From: Gilliamella sp. App4-10
GTDB lineage: Bacteria; Pseudomonadota; Gammaproteobacteria; Enterobacterales; Orbaceae
Assembly: GCF_001690495.1 (NCBI RefSeq)
Contig: NZ_LZGS01000018.1
Span: 62,001 to 126,000, forward strand
DNA: 64,000 nucleotides
Direction: 5' to 3'
The notes under the pieces are model-generated. The model was not told the DNA's origin, made no database searches, and saw nothing but the letters and a program-made list of their open reading frames with translations. Shown here one piece after another: positions 8,881 through 18,103 of the stretch (positions are counted from its first letter, which is position 1; every line of letters starts with the position of its first letter). Both the position numbers and the translations under genes were made by a program.

Positions 8881-9843
8881 TTATAAAAATTTAACTAACT
8901 GTTGATAAACCTGTTCGGCTTGAATGGTTTGCATATTTTTTTCGTTTGATATAATGCTGAATTGATTTTTTCCATAGCCGCCTATCAAATTTGGATCGGT
9001 TTTGCCAAATAAAGTAATGTTAGGACGATCTAATGCGGCTGTTAGGTGACTTAATCCTGTATCAACCGAAACAACCGCTTTTGCTCCAGCAATAATCGTT
9101 GCTATGTTAGAAAGTGGAAGTTTGGGAAGTACTTCGACATGTTGAAAGCCTTGAGCTAAGCGAATTGCTCTTGCTTGTTCATGTGGCGCCCCCCATGGTA
9201 GCTTTATTTTTAATCCTGTCGGTTCAACTAATTTAATTAATTTTCGCCAAGCATCTTCATTCCAATGCTTTTCATCGCGTGTTGTTGCGTGTAAAAAAAT
9301 CAGATACTGCTGATTATCGCTAGGTAGTGAAGATAAAAAGTGGCGTGCAATAGCATAATCACCCATTGAATTAGGTAGCTTGTACTGTAGGCTTTGCGCA
9401 AACAGCAATCTAATGCGCTCAATAGCATGCATCTGTTTGGGTACATTGTGTTTTATATCATAAAACCAACTGGCAATAGGTTCTTTGATACTTTTTCGAT
9501 CCAAACCATGCTTAATGCCTTGGGTTTTACGAGTAATAAGAAATGCACTTTTAATGAGTCCTTGCGCATCAATAATTACATCATATTGTTGTTGCCTTAA
9601 GGTATGAATAAAATCATGCCGCTCTTGGCGAATTGCTTTGGCAAACCAATTTTTTCGCCAGCGTCTTATTGCAACGGGGATCACTTTATTGACTGCAAAG
9701 TGCCAGCTGGGTATTTGGGCAAAATTTTCTTCTACTACCCAATCAAAGGTGATATCAGGTAAGTTGTTGGTAGCATCCGTTAATGCCGGTAGAGTATGAA
9801 GCACATCCCCCATGGATGACGTTTTAACCACTAATACTCGCAT
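8881..9843 (-). CDS. waaC: Lipopolysaccharide heptosyltransferase I
   Basis: WaaC transfers the first L-glycero-D-manno-heptose onto Kdo of lipid A-core at the cytoplasmic face of the inner membrane (GT9 family). The N-terminus MRVLVVKTSSMGDVLHTLPAL is the family signature, and VSVDTGLSHLTAALDRPNITLFGKTDP is the nucleotide-sugar-binding end. The length of 320 matches. It overlaps waaF by one base, so it is translated as part of hldD-waaF-waaC. Confidence 0.95.
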   Translation of the reverse strand: MRVLVVKTSSMGDVLHTLPALTDATNNLPDITFDWVVEENFAQIPSWHFAVNKVIPVAIRRWRKNWFAKAIRQERHDFIHTLRQQQYDVIIDAQGLIKSAFLITRKTQGIKHGLDRKSIKEPIASWFYDIKHNVPKQMHAIERIRLLFAQSLQYKLPNSMGDYAIARHFLSSLPSDNQQYLIFLHATTRDEKHWNEDAWRKLIKLVEPTGLKIKLPWGAPHEQARAIRLAQGFQHVEVLPKLPLSNIATIIAGAKAVVSVDTGLSHLTAALDRPNITLFGKTDPNLIGGYGKNQFSIISNEKNMQTIQAEQVYQQLVKFL

Positions 9844-10892
9844 TATTCATTACTCTTTTGGCAACGGATAATAAGTTTCATCAAGGTTTCAAATACAGTA
9901 TCGGGTTTAATATCGATTAGACTTTGATGATAACCTTGTTCGGCATCGCCTTTACGGACGCGATGGTATCCGGTAATTAGGCGGATAACTTCGGCTTTAT
10001 CAGACAGTGGTGGGGTAAAATCAGGGCTACTTGGTCCATAAAGTGCAACTAGTGGTCTGTCTAATGCGGCAGCAATATGCATTAATCCTGAGTCATTAGT
10101 CACAATGGCTTTACAAGCTGCAATGAGACTAACTGCTTGCTCTAATTGGGTTTGCCCCGCTAAATTGATGCATTTATCACGATGAATCATTTTGGTAATA
10201 ATTTGCTCACCTACTTCGCGATCATTTTGGGAACCAAAAATAATAATTTTAGCATGCTGTTTAACTAACATATCGGCAAGTGCTGCGTAATGATAATCAG
10301 GCCAACGTTTTGCTGGACCAAATTCAGCGCCTGGGCAAAAGCCAATTAAAGGTTCATCTTGTGTAATAGCAAAGGTTGAAAGGGCGTGGATTATCTCATC
10401 TTGTTCGACATTAAGTTTAGGCCGCAATAGTGGTTGTGGTAAATCAGAAGCCGCATGAATTTGATCTTTAGGATAAGCTAGAGCAATATAGCGTTCAACC
10501 ATTAACGGAAACGCTTGCTTATCGAGTTTACGCAGATCGTTTAATAAACCGTAACGAATTTCGCCTTTCCAGCCTGTACGCTTAGGAATTTTTGCAAAAA
10601 AAGGGATCAATGCTGATTTGAATGAATTAGGTAATACAATTGCCTGATCATAATGGTTATTACCCAGTGATTTTCCTATTTCGCGACGTTTTGTTAAAGC
10701 AAACTCACCATGGCCTAATGGCATTGCAATTGCTTGATTCACTTCTGGCATTTTATTTAATAGAGTTCGACACCAAGCAGGCGCTAAGACGTCAATTTGG
10801 TTGTTTGAATCAAGTTGTTTTAATGTACGATATAAGCTCTGTGACATCATCATATCACCAACCCATGAAGGACCAATAATGAGTGTTTTCAT
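9843..10892 (-). CDS. waaF: ADP-heptose:LPS heptosyltransferase II
   Basis: WaaF adds the second heptose to the inner core. The 349-residue GT9 protein begins MKTLIIGPSWVGDMMMSQSL, shows FCPGAEFGPAKRWP (acceptor/phosphate region), and carries TNDSGLMHIAAALDRPLVALYGPSSP near its C-terminus. It sits between hldD (15-base gap) and waaC (1-base overlap), the classic order for this operon. Confidence 0.96.
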   Translation of the reverse strand: MKTLIIGPSWVGDMMMSQSLYRTLKQLDSNNQIDVLAPAWCRTLLNKMPEVNQAIAMPLGHGEFALTKRREIGKSLGNNHYDQAIVLPNSFKSALIPFFAKIPKRTGWKGEIRYGLLNDLRKLDKQAFPLMVERYIALAYPKDQIHAASDLPQPLLRPKLNVEQDEIIHALSTFAITQDEPLIGFCPGAEFGPAKRWPDYHYAALADMLVKQHAKIIIFGSQNDREVGEQIITKMIHRDKCINLAGQTQLEQAVSLIAACKAIVTNDSGLMHIAAALDRPLVALYGPSSPDFTPPLSDKAEVIRLITGYHRVRKGDAEQGYHQSLIDIKPDTVFETLMKLIIRCQKSNE

Positions 10893-10907
10893 TCAATTAA
10901 TTCCTTT

Positions 10908-11834
10908 CTATTGTTCGTTGAGCCATTTCATATATTCAGCAGTTCCTTCAGCAACAGTTTTAAATTCGATTGAACATTTTGTTTGTCTAAATTTAGTTAG
11001 ATCAGCTTGGGTATAGCTTTGGTAGCGTCCTTTTAGATGATCAGGGAAAGGGATATAATCAATCTCATCTTTTTTATGGTAATTAAGTACTGCATCAGCG
11101 ACCGCTTGGAATGATTCTGCTCGACCTGTTCCACAGTTAAAAATTCCTGAAATTTTGTTTTTCCAGAACCATAAATTGACCGCAACGACATCACCAACAT
11201 AAATAAAGTCACGTTTAAAATTCTCACTGCCAGCAAAAAGTTTTGGTTTTTCACCTTTGTTAATTTGTTCATTTAAATGAAATGCAACACTAGCCATACT
11301 GCCTTTGTGTGATTCGCGTGGTCCATAGACATTAAAATAACGAAATCCGCAAATGGGTGAATTAGCTTGGGGTAATTGCTGTCTTACATATTGATCAAAT
11401 AAGAATTTAGAATATCCATAAACATTTAATGGTTTTTCGTAAGCGCGTTCTTCAATAAAGTTATCACTGCGTCCACCATAAGTCGCGGCAGATGATGCAT
11501 ATAAAAATGGAATGTTGAAGTCTAAACAGTAATGTAGCAAGTCTTTGGAATAGTTATAGTTGTTTTCCATCATAAATTTGCCATCCCATTCCGTAGTGGA
11601 TGAGCAAGCGCCTTGATGAAATACAGCTTCAATATCCCTATCTTCCCCTGCGATGGCGATTGAAATAAACTCGTCTTTATCCATATAATCGGCAATATCT
11701 AAATCAGCTAAATTAGCAAATTTAGTGCCGTCAGTTAAATCATCAACAACTAAAATGTCTTTATGTCCTAGATCATTCAAACCTTTAACAATATTACTGC
11801 CAATAAATCCAGCGCCGCCTGTTACAACAATCAT
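10908..11834 (-). CDS. hldD: ADP-L-glycero-D-manno-heptose-6-epimerase
   Basis: HldD inverts C6 of ADP-D-glycero-D-manno-heptose, producing the donor used by the two downstream heptosyltransferases. It is an extended short-chain dehydrogenase fold: [10 protein letters not shown] binds NADP, and the catalytic tyrosine/lysine pair is in YGYSKFLFD after ASSAATYGG. The length of 308 matches the E. coli enzyme. It is the first gene of hldD-waaF-waaC-yaeP. Confidence 0.97.
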   Translation of the reverse strand: MIVVTGGAGFIGSNIVKGLNDLGHKDILVVDDLTDGTKFANLADLDIADYMDKDEFISIAIAGEDRDIEAVFHQGACSSTTEWDGKFMMENNYNYSKDLLHYCLDFNIPFLYASSAATYGGRSDNFIEERAYEKPLNVYGYSKFLFDQYVRQQLPQANSPICGFRYFNVYGPRESHKGSMASVAFHLNEQINKGEKPKLFAGSENFKRDFIYVGDVVAVNLWFWKNKISGIFNCGTGRAESFQAVADAVLNYHKKDEIDYIPFPDHLKGRYQSYTQADLTKFRQTKCSIEFKTVAEGTAEYMKWLNEQ

Positions 11835-11936
11835 GCTTATTTTCCTTAACCAATAAAATTAATCTACTTATAATACAGATTTATGACAAAATTTTCGAGT
11901 AATCATTTAAAAAAGCATAAGCGAGTGCGGGTTTAT

Positions 11937-12716
11937 TTACGAGTTTATTTTATTTTTTGCGGTAACTAATATATATCTTGCTAAATTAAGATAAGGTTCA
12001 GTTTGGCAGTATTTTTGTTCAAGTTCTAATAACTGTTCAAAGTGGGTTTCTGCTTTGGATTTGTTGGTTAGATAATCGTGGAAAATACGAATTCCAGTTT
12101 TTTGTAATATATTAAAATCTAGTTGTGTAAGCCAGTGATATACGTCATTAGGCACTCTTGGAAAATCCGGCGACAGTGTCTTTTTCTTACGTTTAGCTAA
12201 GCCCGACTGTATGTAACCAAAATTGCCTAATGTGACAGTTTTAAATAAAAGTGCATGATAGTTATAAAACATTAACGATAAATAACCATCAGATTTAAGG
12301 TGTTTTTTTAATGAATTTATTAATTCAATTGGTTCAGCTACCCATTCTAATACCGCATGGCAAATGACTAAATCAAACTGTTTATTAATTAAGTTATCAA
12401 GTTGTTGAATAGGGCAGCAAAGACAATTTATACATACCTTTTCTGCTTGAGCCTTTTGTTTTGCCTGTTCTAGCATTTGTTCAGAGATATCACAAAGCGT
12501 TACTTTATGACCGAGGTTGGCCAGTCGCAGGGCAATCTGACCTTGCCCACCGCCGGCATCAAGTATGGTTAGTGGTTTATCAGATGGGTAGGTTGCTAAG
12601 ATCTTTTCTAGTGTTTGCCATACTATTGCTTCACGAATTTTACCTTTGGTTGTACCATAAATGTTTTGTGCAAACTTGTTGCTAATATCATCAAAATTAC
12701 GGTCTTGTATAGTCAT
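11937..12716 (-). CDS. cmoM: tRNA 5-carboxymethoxyuridine methyltransferase
   Basis: CmoM methylates the carboxyl group of cmo5U34 in certain tRNAs, using S-adenosylmethionine, and so helps wobble decoding. The 259-residue sequence opens QDRNFDDISNKFAQNIYGTT, has the cofactor loop LDAGGGQGQ, and shows CHAVLEWVAEP and SLMFYN further on, matching E. coli CmoM. It follows plsC by three bases, so the two are co-transcribed. Confidence 0.94.
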   Translation of the reverse strand: MTIQDRNFDDISNKFAQNIYGTTKGKIREAIVWQTLEKILATYPSDKPLTILDAGGGQGQIALRLANLGHKVTLCDISEQMLEQAKQKAQAEKVCINCLCCPIQQLDNLINKQFDLVICHAVLEWVAEPIELINSLKKHLKSDGYLSLMFYNYHALLFKTVTLGNFGYIQSGLAKRKKKTLSPDFPRVPNDVYHWLTQLDFNILQKTGIRIFHDYLTNKSKAETHFEQLLELEQKYCQTEPYLNLARYILVTAKNKINS

Positions 12717-12719
12717 AAG

Positions 12720-13451
12720 TTATTTTTGATTGTTCAGTTGTTTTGCTTCATCGTTTATTTGCGCTATTTTAGTAGCCATTTGGTTATAACATTGTTCCAT
12801 TAAGGCTCCAGCATCTTCTTTGCTTAGAACTTTGGTTTCAATAGGCTCTAACATTTCAACAATGATATGTCCATTGTTTAGGCGATTTAATTTAATATCA
12901 TTGGTTTGCGATACACAAATTGGCACAATGGGGACACCAGCTGCAATTGCAGCTTTAAATGCGCCCGTTTTAAATGGTAACAATCCACGACCTCTACTAC
13001 GAGTCCCTTCTGGAAACATCCAAATGGATATGCCTCGTTTTTTGATTTCATCAACTATTTGCCCAATCGTGTCGTGAGCTTTTGATTTATTATTGCGATC
13101 GATAAGAATGTTGCCTGTAAGGTAGTAAAGTTGCCCAAAAAATGGAATCCAAGCGAGACTTTTCTTCCCAACTGTTACTGTTTTTGGCTGTACCACATCA
13201 GCGGCTACGACGATGTCATAGTTATCTTGATGATTAGCAATATAAACACAGCTGCCTATTTTATTAATACCAGGAACTAAGCGAGTATCAACTTTTACAC
13301 CTAATAGAGGTTTAAAGAAATAACTAAATAAATGAGCAAATCTTGCTACATTTTTAGGATTCCTTGGGTTGAATAAGCAAAAGATGATGCCTAATAAACA
13401 AACGACAACACCAATTATCACAACACTAATTAAGCGAAAAAGAAATACCAT
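12720..13451 (-). CDS. plsC: 1-acyl-sn-glycerol-3-phosphate acyltransferase
   Basis: PlsC acylates lysophosphatidic acid to phosphatidic acid at the inner membrane. An N-terminal hydrophobic segment (residues 1-27) anchors the protein. The catalytic block is NHQDNYD (HX4D), with FPEGTRSRGRG as the phosphate-binding motif and PIVPICVS as block IV. The length of 243 matches. It is the first gene of a plsC-cmoM unit and divergent from the MnmC-like gene. Confidence 0.96.
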   Translation of the reverse strand: MVFLFRLISVVIIGVVVCLLGIIFCLFNPRNPKNVARFAHLFSYFFKPLLGVKVDTRLVPGINKIGSCVYIANHQDNYDIVVAADVVQPKTVTVGKKSLAWIPFFGQLYYLTGNILIDRNNKSKAHDTIGQIVDEIKKRGISIWMFPEGTRSRGRGLLPFKTGAFKAAIAAGVPIVPICVSQTNDIKLNRLNNGHIIVEMLEPIETKVLSKEDAGALMEQCYNQMATKIAQINDEAKQLNNQK

Positions 13452-13539
13452 AATTTACCTCATAATTTAACTTGGTGTATTATATACATAATCTACGCTA
13501 ATATACAGTGTGTTAAATGCTTCTGTTTAAAGGATAAGC

Positions 13540-14250
13540 ATGCATAAATTGACTATTACTTGGGACGAAAATCAAACTCCAATGTCTACCTATTTTGATG
13601 ATGTGTATTTTAATACTAAAGGGGCAATTGACGAAACCACTTACGTATTTATTGATGGTAATGATTTATATCAGCGTTTTTTACGGCATAAACAAGATAC
13701 ATTTATCGTTGGCGAAACAGGTTTTGGGTCCGGACTCAGCTTTTTGCTTTTATGGCAAACATTTTTACATTTTAGAAGTCAACATCCAAATCATATACTT
13801 AAGTATCTTGCATTTTTTAGTGTCGAAAAATACCCGTTATCATCAGATGAATTAATAAAAGTTCACAATAATGTGATTTCGGATGATAGTTTATTACTAT
13901 TAGCTAAGCAGCTTCAGACTCATTTAATTGATTCTACCTGTCAGTTTGACAACGTTAGTTTGACGATATGTTATGATGATATTAGCAATTTTTCGAAATT
14001 TTTAGCTAAGCGAAATGTATTGATTGATGCTTGGTTTTTTGATGGTTTTTCGCCAGCTAAGAACCCTGATATGTGGGCAGAATCATTATTCAAAGATTGT
14101 TACGCATTAACGGCATTAAATGGCACTTTCGCTACTTTTACTGCGGCTGGATTTGTGCGACGAAATTTGCTTAATGCTGGATTCAAAGTGCGTAAACGCA
14201 AAGGTTTTGGGGTGAAGCGTGAAATGTTAATTGGTTATAGAGATGAATAA
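13540..14250 (+). CDS. Single-domain MnmC-type tRNA methyltransferase (MnmD)
   Basis: The protein covers only the methyltransferase half of E. coli MnmC: the N-terminal ITWDENQTPMSTYFDDVYF, cofactor loop GETGFGSGLSF, FDGFSPAKNPDMW and TFTAAGFVRRNL are all present. That half methylates 5-aminomethyl-uridine-34 to mnm5U. The FAD-dependent C-terminal half, which removes the carboxymethyl group, is absent: the gene stops at residue 236 and a terminator follows immediately. Stand-alone versions are known in other bacteria as MnmD. With MnmEG supplying nm5U by the ammonium route, one domain could suffice. Confidence 0.88.
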   Translation: MHKLTITWDENQTPMSTYFDDVYFNTKGAIDETTYVFIDGNDLYQRFLRHKQDTFIVGETGFGSGLSFLLLWQTFLHFRSQHPNHILKYLAFFSVEKYPLSSDELIKVHNNVISDDSLLLLAKQLQTHLIDSTCQFDNVSLTICYDDISNFSKFLAKRNVLIDAWFFDGFSPAKNPDMWAESLFKDCYALTALNGTFATFTAAGFVRRNLLNAGFKVRKRKGFGVKREMLIGYRDE

Positions 14251-14286
14251 CCTTGCCAAGGAAATTGGCAAGGCAAAACGCTTTTT
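14251..14286 (+). terminator. Terminator after the MnmD gene
   Basis: CCTTGCCAA/TTGGCAAGG nine-pair stem with a five-base loop, then CAAAACG and five T. It begins right at the stop codon. Confidence 0.65.
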
Positions 14287-14301
14287 CAAGTTTTAGCACA
14301 G

Positions 14302-17300
14302 TTAAAAATCAAATTGATAAATGATATCCAATGTTTGTGCTAAGCTTGATGTGGCATCTAAATAAAGGCTGGGCATTAGCCGGTAACGCAAAGTAAACGT
14401 GGCCAGTGAATCAAATATACCAACACCATATTTGAGTTGTAAGTTAGGTAATATGTAACCACTAACTACAACTTTAGAGTTATTACCTGCGCCTTGCGTA
14501 TCAAGTGTTAGATTTTTGATACCAAATACATTACCGATATCACCAATATATTTACCTGTTTTTGCTGTACCAATACCAACCAGCAGTGCTGTCATCATAT
14601 CACTATCACTTTGTTCTGTGCTATCAAGACTGTGCCCACGAATTAAGTAGGACAGCGCTTCTTGCTGTGACATGGTTGGGTCTGAAAAAACTTCAATTTT
14701 AGGTGACTCTGAGGATCCTGTAACACGAATTCCCGCTGTGACATTGCTATTTTCCATTGATTCAGGATTGCGGATTGCTTCGATGTCCAGTATTGCTTGA
14801 TCTGTCGCTCCTGAAAATGTAATGATGCCTTTGTGAATAATCAAATCTTGTCCATAGGCATGAAATCGACCTGTTGGAATCAAAACTTCACCATGCAGAT
14901 CAAGCCCTTTGTTAGTTTGTGCCGCTATTAAGTTACCTTTAAGCGAGGCTTTTAATCCAAAAGCATCGACAGTCACATTATCACCAATATTGATTTCAAG
15001 ATGACTATTGATTTTAATACCAAATTCTTGAGGTTTAATTTCTTTTCGATTTATATCGAGCATTACTTCATCTGATGAAACATCAACACTTGATGCCGGA
15101 AGCGATTCAACTGTTATTTTTCCTTTTGGAATGCTAACTTTACCTAATAAAGTTAATTCATCTTGTGTTGCATTGATTTTAATATCTGGAACAATGGACA
15201 TAATAATCATTGGCGGTACTGAAACTTCCATGGCAGCTCCATTAACTATTAACGAAGCTTGCCATTTATCTAAGGTATTCCAGCTAGCATTACCATTAAT
15301 ATTAACATTGCCGGCTTGAGTGGTTAAAATACCTTTTAATGAAGATGATTTACCATTGAAATTGATATCAAATTTAGCTGATTTAACATCAATCGGTAAT
15401 TGGCTTGATTTTATTTCGCTATTTTGTAAATTAATGCTACCAGTCAGCAATGGGGCATTTAATGATCCAGAAAATCTAACCTGACCATTAATGGCTCCTT
15501 TAGCATAATCTTTGCTGTTTAATAACGGATTAATAATTGCTAACGCTAAATGATCGATATTCAATTGACCACCTAATTTTTTTTGTTCGATTGGATCAGT
15601 AATAACAAAATTACCGCTGATTTTTCCGAGTTTATTCAGACCAAAATTCCAATCTAATTTAGCTTGCTGTTCATTAAATTCTGCATCAATCTTGAAAAGA
15701 TCGAAAGGCAGTGGTAACGACTGCGAGGTCACCATTTGTTGAATATAAACATCATGACTGGTTATATTCGCTTTTATTGATGGTATTTTACTGTCATTTT
15801 TAAATTGGATGATGACTTTACCATTTACATTACCCGCAAGTTTGGTTTCACTATCGTTAGGTATCGGTAGTTTAGATAGATTAATTTCTTTTAAAGTAAT
15901 ACTCGTATCGCTGTTTTTAGTTAGCAAAAATTGTTTATCAAGGCAAATAGTTGACTTACCATTTATCCAGCAATGGGCATTAATGGCTGGGATTTGATTA
16001 TTCACATCATAAGCTAAGTCTACAGATTTAGCGAGTTGCCAATTGTTGTTATTGCCTAAATTGAGTAGGGCGTGAGGGATGGTCCCGTGCCATTTTGTGC
16101 GTGCTTTATCAAGCTGTCCTGTTAACGAAGTTTTTAATGATGCTGGTTCACCATCAATATTAACGGTTAAAGTATGCTGGCTTTCACTACCATACAGATC
16201 AATAGTTGCTTTTTTGATGGTTTGGCTTGGAAGTTCTATTGATTGACCAGTTAGCATGATGTTACCACTAACTTGATTTTTATATTCAACTTTGCCAACA
16301 AGATTAGCTTTAGCAACTTTTATCGTGTCAAAAGATAGTGAATTAATGGTTAAATTGGTATCTATGATTGCGTTATTAGGTGTGCTATTGAGTTTTATAT
16401 TACCCGCAATTGATCCCTGCATATCATCAACCAATAAAGATAATGATTCTAGATTTAACTTCGCAATTAAATTGCCTTTTTCAGTTGATCCATTTGAATC
16501 GATCTGATTTTTACCCCATTGAATCGTAAAATTATTCGCTGTGGCTTTATTTTCAGAATTAATAAACACGCTACCAGATGCCAATAAATCAGCATGCTTG
16601 ATATTACCTTTTAGTTGTAGATCGGATAAATTAAATGCCCATTTATCGTTCTCTAGTATACCTTTCGTTTTCAATTGACCGTTTAATCGAATTGGGTTCG
16701 TTGGCAGTTCTTTAGTGAGATCAACATTATTGAGTTTTATATTGGTATCCCATTGTAATGCTTGTGACCAACTTATATTTCCCGCTATATTAACCTCACC
16801 TTGAGGTAATTTAACGATGCCGTGATCAATGCTTGCATCTTGATTGGTTCCTTTTCCTGCAATATCAAACATAGTATTGCCTAGTTGTTCCCCTTGTATA
16901 TTACCTTTGGCTGATATTTGATATCGCTTTACATTACCATTTATTGATGCAGCAAAATCATTTAATTCATATTGCGCTTTTCCTTCAATTGGCCATTGGA
17001 TATGTTTACCTTCGAGTTGGATCATGATAGGCAGGTATTTTTCAATAAAATTGATGTGTCCACTTAGTTTCATCTGATTTGAACCATCAAGAGTTGTGTT
17101 GGCCAACAACTCACCCAGCAATTTGCCTGAAAACTGTGCATCAAATTGGTTTTGCTCAGTATTCGCTTTTACTAGCGCTAATACCGGCCAGTCATCGCGT
17201 AATGTGATTTCGCCCGAAACCGAAGCATGTCCGCTTGCGTAAGGGGTGGTAGCATCCGTGTCTAATTGTTTTATAATGATACGGCTATTAACAATATTGG

Positions 17301-18102
17301 TTTGAATGGCTACATTATTGAAACGATAATCTTGGCCTCCTATATGTAATAACCAGTTATTACCCTTAAAACAGGTTACATTAATATCTAATGGAATATT
17401 AATTTGAGGCAATGAGTCAAACAGTGGTTGATTAAAAATTTGGCTAATTTTTTCATTAATCGCGATATCTTCTGCTGTTGTTTTAACAGGTACATTGGTT
17501 ATTTTATTATCGGCAAAGATAGCGCTTAAATCTGTTGCCACAGTAGGATAAACATAAATCTGATTGTTAACCCAAGTGGCTTTACCTATAAAGTCTGACA
17601 TGCCAAATTGCATATCATCAATAGTGATTTTGACATCGGTTAGGTGGGTATTTTTAAGATCTATAGGTAACGGTGTTTTGAGCACAAAATGTTTTTCGGA
17701 AGTAGGTTCGTCAGGCAAACTTTCGTTTTGTTTAGCATTAATTGAAACTTTTATACCATTGGCATTAAATTGATTGATACAGACTTCAGTTTTTAATAAA
17801 CAAAGTCCAGAAAGTGAAAAAGATGCATCATTGACTTGAACATTAACACTTGGTAATTCAAGCGAGAGTCCTTGGATATGCAGGTCATGAAATGAACCTT
17901 CAACTTGCGTTATCTTTAACTCAGGTAAAAATTTATTTAAAACATACGTGGTTAACTTTAAACCAACACTAGTGTATATAAATATAATAATAAAAAAAAT
18001 TAGAAAAACAATAATAGATAAAATGGCAATACTTCGCTTTTTCCATTTATGTATCGGTTTTGATTTTTTTTCTTTTTTAATTTTAACTGTATTTCTAGTC
18101 AT
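14302..18102 (-). CDS. tamB: Translocation and assembly module inner-membrane component TamB
   Basis: A 1,266-residue protein with one N-terminal membrane anchor (about residues 25-48) followed by a very long stretch of alternating beta-strand sequence and the C-terminal DUF490/TamB domain (ending IIYQFDF). TamB spans the periplasm as a hydrophobic groove between inner and outer membranes and works with TamA in lipid transport and assembly of some outer-membrane proteins. It starts one base after the tamA stop. It has the size of its homologues and no internal break. Confidence 0.96.
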   Translation of the reverse strand: MTRNTVKIKKEKKSKPIHKWKKRSIAILSIIVFLIFFIIIFIYTSVGLKLTTYVLNKFLPELKITQVEGSFHDLHIQGLSLELPSVNVQVNDASFSLSGLCLLKTEVCINQFNANGIKVSINAKQNESLPDEPTSEKHFVLKTPLPIDLKNTHLTDVKITIDDMQFGMSDFIGKATWVNNQIYVYPTVATDLSAIFADNKITNVPVKTTAEDIAINEKISQIFNQPLFDSLPQINIPLDINVTCFKGNNWLLHIGGQDYRFNNVAIQTNIVNSRIIIKQLDTDATTPYASGHASVSGEITLRDDWPVLALVKANTEQNQFDAQFSGKLLGELLANTTLDGSNQMKLSGHINFIEKYLPIMIQLEGKHIQWPIEGKAQYELNDFAASINGNVKRYQISAKGNIQGEQLGNTMFDIAGKGTNQDASIDHGIVKLPQGEVNIAGNISWSQALQWDTNIKLNNVDLTKELPTNPIRLNGQLKTKGILENDKWAFNLSDLQLKGNIKHADLLASGSVFINSENKATANNFTIQWGKNQIDSNGSTEKGNLIAKLNLESLSLLVDDMQGSIAGNIKLNSTPNNAIIDTNLTINSLSFDTIKVAKANLVGKVEYKNQVSGNIMLTGQSIELPSQTIKKATIDLYGSESQHTLTVNIDGEPASLKTSLTGQLDKARTKWHGTIPHALLNLGNNNNWQLAKSVDLAYDVNNQIPAINAHCWINGKSTICLDKQFLLTKNSDTSITLKEINLSKLPIPNDSETKLAGNVNGKVIIQFKNDSKIPSIKANITSHDVYIQQMVTSQSLPLPFDLFKIDAEFNEQQAKLDWNFGLNKLGKISGNFVITDPIEQKKLGGQLNIDHLALAIINPLLNSKDYAKGAINGQVRFSGSLNAPLLTGSINLQNSEIKSSQLPIDVKSAKFDINFNGKSSSLKGILTTQAGNVNINGNASWNTLDKWQASLIVNGAAMEVSVPPMIIMSIVPDIKINATQDELTLLGKVSIPKGKITVESLPASSVDVSSDEVMLDINRKEIKPQEFGIKINSHLEINIGDNVTVDAFGLKASLKGNLIAAQTNKGLDLHGEVLIPTGRFHAYGQDLIIHKGIITFSGATDQAILDIEAIRNPESMENSNVTAGIRVTGSSESPKIEVFSDPTMSQQEALSYLIRGHSLDSTEQSDSDMMTALLVGIGTAKTGKYIGDIGNVFGIKNLTLDTQGAGNNSKVVVSGYILPNLQLKYGVGIFDSLATFTLRYRLMPSLYLDATSSLAQTLDIIYQFDF

Positions 18103-18103
18103 T

